Positions 29,949-38,905 of a DNA stretch of 64,000 bases are shown here, in pieces; the stretch's first letter is position 1; each line of letters starts with the position of its first letter. The notes below the pieces were generated by a model. That model searched no databases. It saw only the letters and a program-made list of their open reading frames with translations, and had not been told where the DNA came from. Both the position numbers and the translations under genes were made by a program. Source of the stretch: Candidatus Enterococcus huntleyi (GTDB lineage Bacteria > Bacillota > Bacilli > Lactobacillales > Enterococcaceae); the NCBI RefSeq assembly GCF_009933175.1, contig NZ_MAEJ01000030.1, forward strand, positions 307,704-371,703, read 5' to 3'.

Positions 29949-30791
29949 TTAGACCGTACCGTAATAACTATGATCTTCTAAGTGCAGCGCATTTAAAATG
30001 ATTGAGGCTGTTTCTTCGATTGATAAAGTCGCCACGTTAATCACTTCGCAGCCGAGCTTTTGGTATAAGTCATTTGCAAAAACTAGTTCTGCTTTAATCT
30101 TTTCAATATCAGAATAGGCGGTATCCGGATTTAATCCGTATGATTTCATCCGCTCTTTTCGGATATTATTTAGAATATTAGGATCATTTGTTAGTCCAAC
30201 AATTTTCTTAGGATCAACTTCCCAAATCTGTTTTGGAATGTGGGCTTGTGGGACAAGCGGCAGATTTGCTACCTTTAAGTTTTTATTGGCTAAAAATAAA
30301 CTTAATGGTGTTTTTGACGTACGAGAAACCCCAAGTAAAACGACATCTGCTTCTAAAAAGCCACGCGGATCTTTACCATCGTCATATTTTACGGCAAATT
30401 CCATCGCTTTGATGCGTTTGAAGTAGTTTTCGTTCAAATGATGTAATGCACCTGGTTCTCTAGTAGGTGCCACACCTGAGCGCTGTTCGATTTCTCTGAC
30501 AGCCGGTGTGAGTACATCAAAGCTGAACAAGCTATGCTGTTCACAAAACTCATGGGTAATCTTAACGAGCTCTTCATTGATAATTGTATGTAAGACCATT
30601 GCATTTTCTTCTTTTGCATCTTCTAATGCTTTTAATAAGAGCTCCTTGTCGTTGACAAACGTTCTGCGGAATAAATTAAACTCCACGGAAGGGTACTGCG
30701 CCATCGAAGCTTGGGCCAATTTTGAGGCCGTTTCGCCGGCTGAATCTGAAATTACATAAAACGTGACAATCTCCATTGTTCCATCTGTCAT
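29949..30791 (-). CDS. yqfL: Pyruvate, phosphate dikinase regulatory protein (DUF299)
   Basis: 280-aa bifunctional ADP-dependent kinase / Pi-dependent phosphorylase of the PPDK/PEP synthase regulatory family, which inactivates and reactivates the dikinase. The family P-loop GVSRTSKTPLSLFLANK is near residue 150, and the N-terminal VTFYVISDSAGETASKLAQA is typical. GAGG lies 8 bases before ATG 30791; a second in-frame ATG is 15 bases downstream. Divergent from the Zur-like gene. No dikinase gene is in this window. Confidence 0.92.
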   Translation of the reverse strand: MTDGTMEIVTFYVISDSAGETASKLAQASMAQYPSVEFNLFRRTFVNDKELLLKALEDAKEENAMVLHTIINEELVKITHEFCEQHSLFSFDVLTPAVREIEQRSGVAPTREPGALHHLNENYFKRIKAMEFAVKYDDGKDPRGFLEADVVLLGVSRTSKTPLSLFLANKNLKVANLPLVPQAHIPKQIWEVDPKKIVGLTNDPNILNNIRKERMKSYGLNPDTAYSDIEKIKAELVFANDLYQKLGCEVINVATLSIEETASIILNALHLEDHSYYGTV

Positions 30792-30882
30792 AATAAAAAC
30801 CTCGCTTGCAAAATTTGATAATTTATTATACCATAAAATCGAAAATGTAAGTCGGAACGATTTTGATTTAGGAGGAATTCGA

Positions 30883-31311
30883 ATGAATCAACAAACGCTC
30901 ATCCAACAATCGCTGGATTGCTTAAAAGATAATGGGCTGAAATATACTAAAAAGCGGGAAGCTTTACTGACCTATCTGATTAAGAGAAATCGCTATGTCT
31001 CAGCGAAAGAAGTCCATCATTATATGCAGGAATCTTTTCCAGGGTTAAGCTACGATACGATTTACCGAAATCTCCATGACTTTTCCGAACTCGATTTATT
31101 AGAAGAGACGGACCTTAATGGTGAAATGAAGTTTCGTTTCCATTGCTGCCAAGGAAATGTCGGCCATCATCACCATTTTATTTGCACCGTTTGTGGAAAA
31201 ACCAAAGAAATTCATATGTGCCCGATGAACTTTTTTGAAGAGCAACTTTCAGGCTGCACGATAGAAGGGCACCGTTTTGAAATTTTAGGTCGCTGTGAAG
31301 AATGTCAGTAA
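30883..31311 (+). CDS. zur: Fur-family metalloregulator, probably Zur
   Basis: 142-aa DNA-binding repressor. The winged helix is around AKEVHHYMQESFPGLSYDTIYR, followed by the His-rich regulatory site GHHHHFICTVCGKTKEIHMC and a second CxxC at the C-terminus (GRCEECQ), together a structural Cys4 zinc site. The CPM after the first CxxC and the His run resemble Zur more than Fur or PerR. ATG 30883 has AGGAGG 7 bases upstream; a longer frame from 30763 is spurious as it runs back into the divergent gene. Zur rather than Fur is inferred. Confidence 0.82.
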   Translation: MNQQTLIQQSLDCLKDNGLKYTKKREALLTYLIKRNRYVSAKEVHHYMQESFPGLSYDTIYRNLHDFSELDLLEETDLNGEMKFRFHCCQGNVGHHHHFICTVCGKTKEIHMCPMNFFEEQLSGCTIEGHRFEILGRCEECQ

Positions 31312-31323
31312 ATTTAGCTCTAA

Positions 31324-31362
31324 GAAAAAAGAAGGCGATGAATTAATTGCTTTCTTTTTTTG
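31324..31362 (+). terminator. Terminator after zur
   Basis: AAAAAAGAAGGC pairs with GCTTTCTTTTTTT around a loop of about 12 bases. Confidence 0.75.
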
Positions 31363-31438
31363 AACATAATTTTTCGAAGAAACTTCAAAAAAATAACTTT
31401 AGTTCTAAAATTCTCAAAAATGCGTCTCTATTTTAGCA

Positions 31439-31496
31439 AATAATCGGTAAAAAAATCGTCTGTTTTCTAAGAATCCCACCGATTTCTACGATTATT
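31439..31496. repeat. Nested inverted repeat with alternative pairings
   Basis: AATAATCG (31439-31446) is the inverted repeat of CGATTATT (31489-31496). The overlapping AATCGGT (31442-31448) can instead pair with ACCGATT (31478-31484). It lies upstream of the rpsU promoter, so it is not part of the rpsU leader. The rest of the 31312-31653 gap holds the zur terminator and the rpsU promoter. Confidence 0.45.
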
Positions 31497-31539
31497 CTCA
31501 TAGATAAGCGAATAATTAACAAAACTTTCCCATAATACC

Positions 31540-31568
31540 TTGACGGTCTGAGGGGCATTCGATATAAT
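31540..31568 (+). promoter_or_regulatory. rpsU-yqeY promoter
   Basis: TTGACG (31540-31545), a 17-bp spacer and TATAAT (31563-31568): a strong sigma-A promoter, leaving a 5' UTR of about 80 nt before rpsU. Confidence 0.9.
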
Positions 31569-31653
31569 ATTTTAAGGACAGTCTTGTTTTTTGAGGTATT
31601 AACTTTCAATAGCAAAAACGGTTACTTTTTAAGCTCGGAGGGAGGGAATTAAC

Positions 31654-31830
31654 ATGTCAAAAACAGTCGTTCGTAAAAACGAATCTCTTGACGATGCTCT
31701 TCGTCGCTTCAAACGTTCCGTGTCAAAAGCGGGTACTTTACAAGAATCTCGTAAACGTGAATTCTACGAAAAACCAAGCGTAAAGCGTAAGAAAAAATCT
31801 GAAGCAGCTAGAAAACGTAAAAAATTCTAG
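31654..31830 (+). CDS. rpsU: Ribosomal protein bS21
   Basis: 58-aa, highly basic small-subunit protein. The N-terminus [20 protein letters not shown] is canonical bS21 and the tail [13 protein letters not shown] is Lys/Arg-rich. Preceded by the strong RBS GGAGGGAGG. It is too short for many ORF callers. It sits upstream of yqeY with 26 bp between, the usual Firmicute rpsU-yqeY pair. Confidence 0.97.
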   Translation: MSKTVVRKNESLDDALRRFKRSVSKAGTLQESRKREFYEKPSVKRKKKSEAARKRKKF

Positions 31831-31856
31831 TTTTTCGATGAATTGGAGCTGGTAGT

Positions 31857-32306
31857 GTGTCACTACTAAGTACATTGAATGAGGACATGAAAACTGCGAT
31901 GAAGGCGAAAGACAAGGAAACCTTGCAAGTCGTTCGTATGTTAAAAGCAGCCATTCAAAACGAGCAGATCAAAGTAGGCCACGAATTGAACGGAGAAGAA
32001 GAACTAACAGTGTTGTCTCGCGAAATGAAACAACGCCGTGATTCTTTATCAGAGTTTGAAAAAGCGGGGCGCGATGATTTAGCAGCTAAAGTCAAAAGTG
32101 AGATTGTGATTGTTGAGAAATACATGCCTGAGCAACTTTCTGAAGAAGAAATTCGTCAAATCGTTACAACGGCAATTGCCAAAACCGGAGCCACTTCGCC
32201 GAAAGAATTCGGCAAAGTCATGGGTGCTGTAATGCCCCACGTAAAAGGCAAAGCAGACGGCAATCAAGTCAATGCAATCGTCAAAGAACTTTTGCAACCC
32301 GAATAA
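31857..32306 (+). CDS. yqeY: GatB/YqeY domain protein
   Basis: 149-aa YqeY-family protein, related to the C-terminal tRNA-binding domain of the amidotransferase subunit GatB; precise role unknown. Typical motifs are AMKAKDKETLQVVRMLKAAI at the N-terminus and MPEQLSEEEIRQIV in the middle, then GKVMGAVMPHVKGKADG. GTG start with GGAG 8 bases upstream. Second gene of the rpsU operon. Confidence 0.94.
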   Translation: MSLLSTLNEDMKTAMKAKDKETLQVVRMLKAAIQNEQIKVGHELNGEEELTVLSREMKQRRDSLSEFEKAGRDDLAAKVKSEIVIVEKYMPEQLSEEEIRQIVTTAIAKTGATSPKEFGKVMGAVMPHVKGKADGNQVNAIVKELLQPE

Positions 32307-32315
32307 GAATTAGCT

Positions 32316-32350
32316 AAACACCACAGAATTCAGATCTGTGGTGTTTTTTT
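32316..32350 (+). terminator. rpsU-yqeY terminator
   Basis: AAACACCACAGA (32316-32327) pairs perfectly with TCTGTGGTGTTT (32335-32346), followed by T's. Confidence 0.92.
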
Positions 32351-32630
32351 GCCAGTTCCACTTACCAAGTATCGCAGTAGTAGAATGGTATGCGTAGGGC
32401 AATAGAATGAACTGGAACAGTTCGCTTCATTACCTTAGCACTAGTGGAATGGTATGCGTAGGCCAATAAAGAAAATGGGACATTTTCATTCCTTACCCGG
32501 CCCTAGCTGCCAGACTCGTTTATACATGGACATTTAGTTGCATGATCTACTTTGCAGTTCTATTTATACAGAACCAAGTAGTAGCGGAATGCTATGCGTA
32601 GGGCAATTTTGTGAAATGGTACATTTCACT
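32351..32630 (+). repeat. Hairpin-bearing dispersed repeat, cluster 2 (three units)
   Basis: The element of 21697-21914 in reverse orientation. Cores: CCAAGTATCGCAGTAGTAGA onwards (32365-32403, three differences from the 39-bp core), a copy with a diverged 5' half (32442-32467), and a 34-bp copy lacking five bases (32574-32607). Each ends in GGNCAAT and is followed by a hairpin: GAACTG-GAA-CAGTTC (32409-32423), GAAAATG-GGA-CATTTTC (32471-32487), GTGAAATG-GTA-CATTTCAC (32611-32629). The flank GCCAGTTCCACTTACCAAG also matches cluster 1. In the remaining 32631-32948 I see nothing apart from the phoH upstream region. Confidence 0.85.
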
Positions 32631-32948
32631 TCAGTTAAAAAGCTCCTAGCCTTCACAATTATCCACCAAAATACTATGAGTAATCCAATAAAGCAAACCA
32701 GAGCAGTTCACCATATTAGAATAGGGCGCCAATAAGTGCATAGTTCAAAAAATTAAGTGTAAAGATACTTTATGTTGTCCATTATCCCATACCCAATTTT
32801 TGGCACTCTTCCTTCCTTATTATTCTAACTATTTCGATTTGTTGAGAGACAAGGGTCTTACTTGCCTTTTCTCCTATAGGAAATTTTTTCTTTTCCCGAG
32901 AATGTGGTATTATAGGTAAGAATATAAATCAAAGGAGATGACGCATTT

Positions 32949-33932
32949 TTGACAGCAGAAGAGTCAAAATCTTTGGAAATAAAACTTGGTGCAGCTGATG
33001 ATATCAGTATGCTTTTAGGCGCGCACGATAAACATATTAAATTTCTTGAAGACAATACAAAAACTGATATTCACACGCGTGGAGAGATGATTCAAATTAT
33101 CGGAGAACCTGATGAGGTCGATTTAGTCGCAGACGTCATCCGAATGCTACAAGAGTTGATTAAACGAGGCATTCATATTAGTACACCAGATGTCGTTACG
33201 GCGCTTAAAATGGCTCGGAAAGGGACATTGGATTATTTCGTTGATATGTACGAAGAGGAGATTGTCAAAGATCATCATGGCAAACCAATTCGTGTTAAGA
33301 ATATCGGACAGAAAAATTATGTTGCTTCTGTCAAAAAGCATGATGTGGTCTTTGGTATTGGACCCGCTGGGACTGGGAAAACCTTTTTAGCTGTGGTTAT
33401 GGCAATTGCAGCCTTAAAAAGAGGTGAAGTACAAAAAATCATTTTAACACGTCCAGCAGTTGAAGCAGGAGAGAATCTCGGCTTTCTGCCTGGCGATTTA
33501 AAAGAAAAAGTTGATCCCTATCTACGTCCCGTCTACGATGCTCTTTACCAAATTTTTGGAACAGAACATACCAATCGTTTAATGGAGCGAGGGGTCATTG
33601 AGATTGCGCCGCTTGCTTACATGCGTGGCCGAACGTTAGATGATGCCTTTGTCATTCTTGATGAGGCACAGAATACGACGATTGCTCAAATGAAAATGTT
33701 TTTAACTCGTCTGGGTTTCCAATCCAAGATGATCGTCAATGGCGATAGTAGCCAGATTGATTTGCCGCGAGGGGTTATGAGTGGATTAATCCATGCCGAG
33801 CGAACATTAAAATCAATCAAAAAAATTGATTTTGTGACGTTTGAAGCAAGCGATGTCGTTCGTCATCCTGTTGTTGCTGAGATTATCCAAGCTTACGAAA
33901 AAGAAAGCTTGCGACAGGATCCGAAAGACTGA
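32949..33932 (+). CDS. phoH: PhoH-family ATPase
   Basis: 327-aa cytoplasmic P-loop ATPase of the PhoH/YbeZ type, which works with YbeY in RNA metabolism. An N-terminal KH-like region (about residues 1-110) is followed by the ATPase domain with Walker A GIGPAGTGKTFLAV (about 138) and Walker B AFVILDEAQNT. TTG start at 32949; AAAGGAG lies 12 bases upstream, slightly long, but no other start is in frame before conserved sequence. First gene of phoH-pgpH-ybeY-dgkA-era-recO. Confidence 0.95.
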   Translation: MTAEESKSLEIKLGAADDISMLLGAHDKHIKFLEDNTKTDIHTRGEMIQIIGEPDEVDLVADVIRMLQELIKRGIHISTPDVVTALKMARKGTLDYFVDMYEEEIVKDHHGKPIRVKNIGQKNYVASVKKHDVVFGIGPAGTGKTFLAVVMAIAALKRGEVQKIILTRPAVEAGENLGFLPGDLKEKVDPYLRPVYDALYQIFGTEHTNRLMERGVIEIAPLAYMRGRTLDDAFVILDEAQNTTIAQMKMFLTRLGFQSKMIVNGDSSQIDLPRGVMSGLIHAERTLKSIKKIDFVTFEASDVVRHPVVAEIIQAYEKESLRQDPKD

Positions 33933-33953
33933 GAAGAAGTAGGAGGTAAATAA

Positions 33954-36152
33954 GTGTTTAATAGAACCGTTTTAAAGATACGAGAGAAGCTAGGACACTT
34001 CTTTTTGCCCAGCGTATTAATTCTTTTTGCTCTCTTTTTATTCGCTATTACATTCAGTAGCGTCAAACAAAAAGCCGTTGATTACAAAGAAGGTCAAGTG
34101 GCGACAGAAAGTATTCGCGCCAATAAGACGATTGAGAATACTGCTGAAACGCAACAGAAACGTAAGTTGGCTGCCGAGGCAGTCACACCCGAATACAGTT
34201 ACCAAGAGGATTTAGCAGGCCAACAGCATGATCGTTTGGATAATCTATTTGCCTTAATTACAAAGACAAATAACCAAGTGGATCAGGAATATCAGGAAAA
34301 AGTTGACAAAGCTAAGTCCGGAACCAACGTACCAAAACCAACAGCGGACGAACGAGTGGCGGCCTTAAAGAAAGAATTTGAAGGGGCTAATGATGAGGAT
34401 GTTGCTTTATATCAAAAATTACCCAATCAGTTCTATCAAACCATTATGATGATGCCCGCTGAGGAAATTGCGACCATTCGAACAGAAAGTCTAGCCTTAA
34501 TTGATGAGCAAATGGCTAAACAGATTCGTGAAAATGATCTCGAAAATTTCCAACAAGAAGCAACTGATAAACTACAATATTTAAATATTACTGCTGCACA
34601 GCAACAAGATATTCGTTATTTACTTAACCTTGGTATCGTGGTTAATGACTTTCCAAACGAAAAACGTACGGAAGAATTGCGTGAAGCAGCACGACAAGCG
34701 GTTCTCCCTGTAATGATTATTCAAGGGGAAGTAATTGTCCGTGAAGGTAGTCAAATAGATGCCAACGCCATCGAAAAATTAAAATTGTTAGGATTGACGA
34801 GTACCAATACGTCAATTTTCCCGTTAGTGGCACTATTCCTAACGATTGTTATGCAAATTTTAGTATTACTCTATTTTACGCACCAATTCCAAGAGGATCA
34901 GCAACAAAGCTTTATCTTCTTTTACGTAGGGGCTATGGCGATGAGCGTTGTTCTAATGAAATTTTTCCAAATGTTTCAATCGGAACAGCTTATGTATATT
35001 TCCCTCTTTTTCCCGGCAGCCTTTACGCCACTTGTTCTCAGCTATTTCTTAAATAGGCGAGCAGGGGTTGTGGCAGCACTCTTTCAAGTGGTTTTTGCCT
35101 TGTTTGTATTCTATGACTCCATTGGAACCAACTTCTTAGTAATTACTTTAATTACTTATTTATTTGCTGGTTTAATGGCCACAGTAGTTAAACATCAGAG
35201 AATTTCTGAGCAAGGTTGGCCAGCCGTCATGTGGGTCGTTATTTTCCCCGTCTTGATGAATGCTATATTAACAATCTATCAAGGAATGAGTTTTAGTGAT
35301 GGGAAAACTTGGACCGCACTTGTTTGTGGCTTAGCCGGCTGCCTACTGTCATTCTTATTGACCATGGGCTTACATCCCTATATCGAATTAATGATTACAG
35401 ACGATAGTATGATTGTTTTAAATGAGTTAAGTAATCCTAATCATCCATTATTGAAACAGTTATTAGAAGAAGCACCTGGTACGTATCACCACAGTATGAT
35501 GGTGGCGAATTTAAGTGCCAATGCAGTCGCCGAAATTGGCGGGCGCTCTTTGCTCACTCGAGTGGCTTGTTACTATCATGATATTGGTAAAATTAAACAT
35601 GCAAACTTCTTTGTGGAAAATCTGCCAGCGGGTGCTGAAAATCCCCATAATTTCTTATTACCTGAAGATAGCAAGCAGATTATTTTTGGTCACGTGATTG
35701 ATGGGGCAAAAATTCTTGAAGAATATGGGATGCCTGAAATGGTTATCGATATTTGTAAACAGCATCATGGTACAACTTTAATGCGTTATTTTTATGTGAA
35801 AGCAAAAGAAAGAAATCCAGAGGTTACGGAAGAACAATTTCGTTACCCAGGTCCACGTCCACAATCTCGTGAAGCAGGCATTGTTAACATCGCAGATAGT
35901 TGCGAAGCAGCCGTGCGAGCAATGGATCATCCGACCAATGAAAAAATCGAAAAATTTGTCGCTGACCTAATCGAAAGTCGGATTCTCGATGGCCAATTAG
36001 ATGATTCTGGATTGACTTTGAAGGAAATTCGTAAAGTGGAAAAATCATTAATTAATGGCTTAAGCAGTACCTTCCACTCACGTATTAAATATCCGAAAAT
36101 GAAGTCTGAAGCGGAGAAAATGAAAGAAGAACAAGAAAGAAGAGATGCCTAA
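33954..36152 (+). CDS. pgpH: 7TM-HD cyclic di-AMP phosphodiesterase
   Basis: 732-aa membrane protein that hydrolyses the osmolyte-regulating messenger c-di-AMP to pApA. One N-terminal TM helix (about residues 14-34), an extracytoplasmic 7TMR-HDED domain (about 50-275), seven TM helices (about 280-470) and a cytoplasmic HD domain (about 495-690). HD motifs: TYHHSMMVANLSANAV, YYHDIGKIKHANFF and CKQHHGTTLMRYF. GTG start with AGGAGG 7 bases upstream. It overlaps ybeY by 1 bp (TAATG). Confidence 0.95.
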   Translation: MFNRTVLKIREKLGHFFLPSVLILFALFLFAITFSSVKQKAVDYKEGQVATESIRANKTIENTAETQQKRKLAAEAVTPEYSYQEDLAGQQHDRLDNLFALITKTNNQVDQEYQEKVDKAKSGTNVPKPTADERVAALKKEFEGANDEDVALYQKLPNQFYQTIMMMPAEEIATIRTESLALIDEQMAKQIRENDLENFQQEATDKLQYLNITAAQQQDIRYLLNLGIVVNDFPNEKRTEELREAARQAVLPVMIIQGEVIVREGSQIDANAIEKLKLLGLTSTNTSIFPLVALFLTIVMQILVLLYFTHQFQEDQQQSFIFFYVGAMAMSVVLMKFFQMFQSEQLMYISLFFPAAFTPLVLSYFLNRRAGVVAALFQVVFALFVFYDSIGTNFLVITLITYLFAGLMATVVKHQRISEQGWPAVMWVVIFPVLMNAILTIYQGMSFSDGKTWTALVCGLAGCLLSFLLTMGLHPYIELMITDDSMIVLNELSNPNHPLLKQLLEEAPGTYHHSMMVANLSANAVAEIGGRSLLTRVACYYHDIGKIKHANFFVENLPAGAENPHNFLLPEDSKQIIFGHVIDGAKILEEYGMPEMVIDICKQHHGTTLMRYFYVKAKERNPEVTEEQFRYPGPRPQSREAGIVNIADSCEAAVRAMDHPTNEKIEKFVADLIESRILDGQLDDSGLTLKEIRKVEKSLINGLSSTFHSRIKYPKMKSEAEKMKEEQERRDA

Positions 36153-36631
36153 TGGATATTACTTTTATTGATGAGACAAGCAAAGTTTCTGAAGAAAAGA
36201 TAAAAGAAATTGATAATCTGCTGCAATTTGCAGCGGATTACCTTTCCCTTCCTGAAGACACAGAAATGTCGGTCACTTTTATGGACAATGCAGCAATCCA
36301 GGTTATCAACCGTGACTATCGCGGCAAAGATGCACCGACAGATGTCATCAGTTTCGCCTTAGAGGAAGAAGGGGAAGATGAAATCCCAGTTATTTTTGAA
36401 GACGGAGATGAGATGGAGATCCCTAGAAATCTAGGCGATATTATGATCTCTATCGAGCGGGCAGCAGAGCAAGCAGCTGAATTCGGTCATACTTATGAAC
36501 GAGAACTAGGGTTTCTCTCTGTCCACGGATTTTTACACATCAATGGCTATGACCACATGATCCCTGAAGACGAGGAAAAAATGTTTGGTCTACAAAAAGA
36601 AATATTGGATGCCTATGGACTCAAAAGATAA
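36152..36631 (+). CDS. ybeY: Endoribonuclease YbeY
   Basis: 159-aa zinc metalloprotein needed for 16S rRNA 3'-end maturation and ribosome quality control. The metal site HGFLHINGYDH (about residues 124-134) matches HGxLHxxGYDH exactly, and the substrate-pocket segment DYRGKDAPTDVISFAL is present. It overlaps the pgpH stop by 1 bp and the start of dgkA. Confidence 0.97.
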   Translation: MDITFIDETSKVSEEKIKEIDNLLQFAADYLSLPEDTEMSVTFMDNAAIQVINRDYRGKDAPTDVISFALEEEGEDEIPVIFEDGDEMEIPRNLGDIMISIERAAEQAAEFGHTYERELGFLSVHGFLHINGYDHMIPEDEEKMFGLQKEILDAYGLKR

Positions 36632-37043
36632 CCAGACACCTGATAAAGAACCTATTGGGAATGAAACCATCGAGAAAAATAAACATTTTATTCGCTCGGT
36701 TGAATTCGCCATTCATGGAATTAAGACCGTCTTCCAAGAAGAACGAAACATGCGCAAGCACGGACTGTTCGGCCTTCTTGCTATTCTAGCTGGCTTTATC
36801 TTTCAGCTTTCTCAAATGGAATGGCTCTGGTTACTATTAGCTGTCTTTTTAGTTTTCGTTGTTGAAATAATCAATACCATCTTTGAAAATGTCGTAGACA
36901 TGGTCACCGATTTTCATTTTCATCCTATCGGCAAACGAGTCAAAGACATGGCCGCAGGAGCCGTTTTACTAACTGCATTATTTGCAGCATGCATCGGGGC
37001 GATTATTTTTATCCCCAAACTATATCAACTTATTTTTCGTTAA
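36615..37043 (+). CDS. dgkA: Diacylglycerol / undecaprenol kinase
   Basis: 142-aa integral membrane kinase of the DagK family; in Gram-positives it mainly phosphorylates undecaprenol, recycling the lipid carrier of wall synthesis. The hallmark is VVEIINTIFENVVDMVTDFH (about residues 85-104), and three hydrophobic helices follow EERNMRKHGLFGLLAILAGF. ATG 36615 gives MDSKDNQTPDKEPIG; starts at 36585 and 36609 are also in frame, none with a strong RBS, so translation is probably coupled to ybeY (17-bp overlap). Confidence 0.92.
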   Translation: MDSKDNQTPDKEPIGNETIEKNKHFIRSVEFAIHGIKTVFQEERNMRKHGLFGLLAILAGFIFQLSQMEWLWLLLAVFLVFVVEIINTIFENVVDMVTDFHFHPIGKRVKDMAAGAVLLTALFAACIGAIIFIPKLYQLIFR

Positions 37044-37061
37044 ATAACTAAGGGAGGCACT

Positions 37062-37961
37062 ATGACTACACATAAATCAGGGTTTGTTGCGATTGTAGGC
37101 AGACCAAACGTTGGCAAATCAACGTTATTAAACCGTATTGTGGGGCAAAAAATTGCGATCATGAGCGACAAGGCACAAACAACTAGAAATAAAATTCAAG
37201 GGGTTTATACAACCACCGACACACAAATGGTGTTCATCGATACACCGGGAATTCATAAACCAAAACATCGCTTAGGCGATTTCATGGTAGAGGCAGCCTA
37301 TAGCGCCTTACGCGAAGTCGATGCTGTGCTTTTCATGATTAGTGCTGACGAAAAACGTGGCCGCGGCGATGATTTCATCATCGAGCGGTTGAAGAATGTT
37401 TCTTCACCGGTCTTTCTACTCATTAACAAAATCGATAAGGTTCATCCAGATCGTTTATTAGGAATTATCGAGGACTATACCTCACAGATGGACTTCACGG
37501 AAATCGTACCCATCTCAGCAGCTGAAGGAAACAATGTCGATCGATTAATGGATATCCTAGTTGATCGTATGCCAGAAGGCCCACAATATTTCCCTGATGA
37601 TCAAGTAACTGACCATCCTGAATACTTTATCGTTTCTGAATTAATCCGTGAAAAAGTTTTAGAGTTGACGAGAGATGAAGTTCCTCACTCTGTAGCGGTG
37701 GTTGTCGACAAAATGCAGCGCGATGAGAATGATAAAGTTCGTATTTTAGCGACGATTATTGTTGAAAGAGATAGCCAAAAAGGGATTGTTATTGGTAAAG
37801 GCGGCAAAATGCTTAAACAAATTGGCACAAAAGCCCGTAAAGATATTGAAGTTTTATTAGGCGACAAAGTCTTTTTAGAAGTCTGGGTCAAAGTCCAAAA
37901 AAATTGGCGAGATAAACAAACATACCTACAAGATTTTGGGTATAGAAAAGATGAATATTAA
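37062..37961 (+). CDS. era: GTPase Era
   Basis: 299-aa essential GTPase that binds the 16S rRNA 3' end during 30S assembly. G1 is [10 protein letters not shown]3 DTPG in [11 protein letters not shown], and G4 NKID in [12 protein letters not shown]. The C-terminal KH domain shows [20 protein letters not shown] (about residues 246-265). GGGAGG lies before the ATG. Confidence 0.97.
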   Translation: MTTHKSGFVAIVGRPNVGKSTLLNRIVGQKIAIMSDKAQTTRNKIQGVYTTTDTQMVFIDTPGIHKPKHRLGDFMVEAAYSALREVDAVLFMISADEKRGRGDDFIIERLKNVSSPVFLLINKIDKVHPDRLLGIIEDYTSQMDFTEIVPISAAEGNNVDRLMDILVDRMPEGPQYFPDDQVTDHPEYFIVSELIREKVLELTRDEVPHSVAVVVDKMQRDENDKVRILATIIVERDSQKGIVIGKGGKMLKQIGTKARKDIEVLLGDKVFLEVWVKVQKNWRDKQTYLQDFGYRKDEY

Positions 37962-37976
37962 TTTGTATCTCAATAG

Positions 37977-38034
37977 ATAAAAAAAGAGTAGACTGCTACG
38001 CAAATCAATCGATTGTGTCTCAGTCTTTCTTTTT
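37977..38034 (+). terminator. Terminator-like hairpin between era and recO
   Basis: AAAAAAAGAGTAGACTG pairs imperfectly with CAGTCTTTCTTTTT across about 25 bases. It is likely an attenuator within the operon. Confidence 0.45.
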
Positions 38035-38056
38035 GATTGATGGAAGGAGGAAGGTC

Positions 38057-38833
38057 ATGAGTCATCTGGTTGAATCAAAAGGAATCATTCTTTTTAGTCG
38101 GAACCACAAAGAAAAAGATAAATTAGTTAAAATATTTACTGAGTCTGCTGGGAAAATGATGTTTTACGTCAAGGGTGCCCATCGACAGAACAATCCTTTA
38201 ACACCTGCGCTGATTCCTTTTACAGAAGCTATCTATATGGGTGACTTCAGGCAGGAAGGTCTATCATTTCTGAATAGTGCGAAGGAAATTCAAGGTTTCC
38301 GGAAACTCCAAGAGGATATTTTTTTGAGTGGCTATGGTACGTATTTATTAAACCTCGTAGATGCTGCCATTGATGATCGTGTCTATGATCCGCATCTCTA
38401 TCACTTTCTTCACCAAGCATTGACTTTAATGAATACCGACGTGGACGCTGAAATTGTCACGAATATCTTTGAAGTGCAACTCTTACAACGATTTGGTGTC
38501 TCACCAACTTGGAATCAGTGTGTCATCTGCGGACAAACCCAAGGAAAGTTTGATTATTCCTCAAAATATAATGGTGTCTTATGTCAAAACCATTGGTCTG
38601 CTGATGATCATCGCTATCACGCTGATCCACGGGCTGTTCATCTTGTCCGAATGTTTTCAGCCATCTCCTATGATAAATTGCAAGAAGTTAATGTCAAAGA
38701 GGAAACAAAAGCCCAAATCCGCCAATTTATTGATGCTCTTTATGATGAGTATGTCGGAATTCATTTGAAAAGCAAAAAATTCATTGATCAAATGAAATCC
38801 TGGGAAGGGATGCTAACAAAAAAAGAAGAGTAA
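38057..38833 (+). CDS. recO: DNA repair protein RecO
   Basis: 258-aa recombination mediator of the RecFOR pathway. The N-terminal OB fold opens HLVESKGIILFSRNHKEKDK. A zinc-finger-like CVICGQ near residue 150 is followed by a Cys in GVLCQNH. ATG 38057 follows GGAGGAAGG; the longer frame from 38015 runs through the era-recO hairpin and is rejected. Confidence 0.95.
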   Translation: MSHLVESKGIILFSRNHKEKDKLVKIFTESAGKMMFYVKGAHRQNNPLTPALIPFTEAIYMGDFRQEGLSFLNSAKEIQGFRKLQEDIFLSGYGTYLLNLVDAAIDDRVYDPHLYHFLHQALTLMNTDVDAEIVTNIFEVQLLQRFGVSPTWNQCVICGQTQGKFDYSSKYNGVLCQNHWSADDHRYHADPRAVHLVRMFSAISYDKLQEVNVKEETKAQIRQFIDALYDEYVGIHLKSKKFIDQMKSWEGMLTKKEE

Positions 38834-38840
38834 TTAGTGC

Positions 38841-38892
38841 AAAAAACATAAACGACGATGACCGAAGAGGCATCGCTGTTTATGTTTTTTTA
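38841..38892. terminator. Bidirectional terminator between recO and the araC-type gene
   Basis: AAAAAACATAAAC (38841-38853) pairs with GTTTATGTTTTTT (38878-38890); an inner GATG/CATC pair extends the stem. Confidence 0.9.
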
Positions 38893-38905
38893 TATAGAAG
38901 CAATA

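Noticed and set aside
32538..32735. 65-codon ORF within the repeat cluster 2
   Set aside because: It is built from the repeated element itself, and there is no RBS.
37986..37998. 13-mer GAGTAGACTGCTA shared with 61603-61615
   Set aside because: In 64 kb of A/T-rich DNA, tens of chance 13-mer matches are expected, and the flanks are unrelated.
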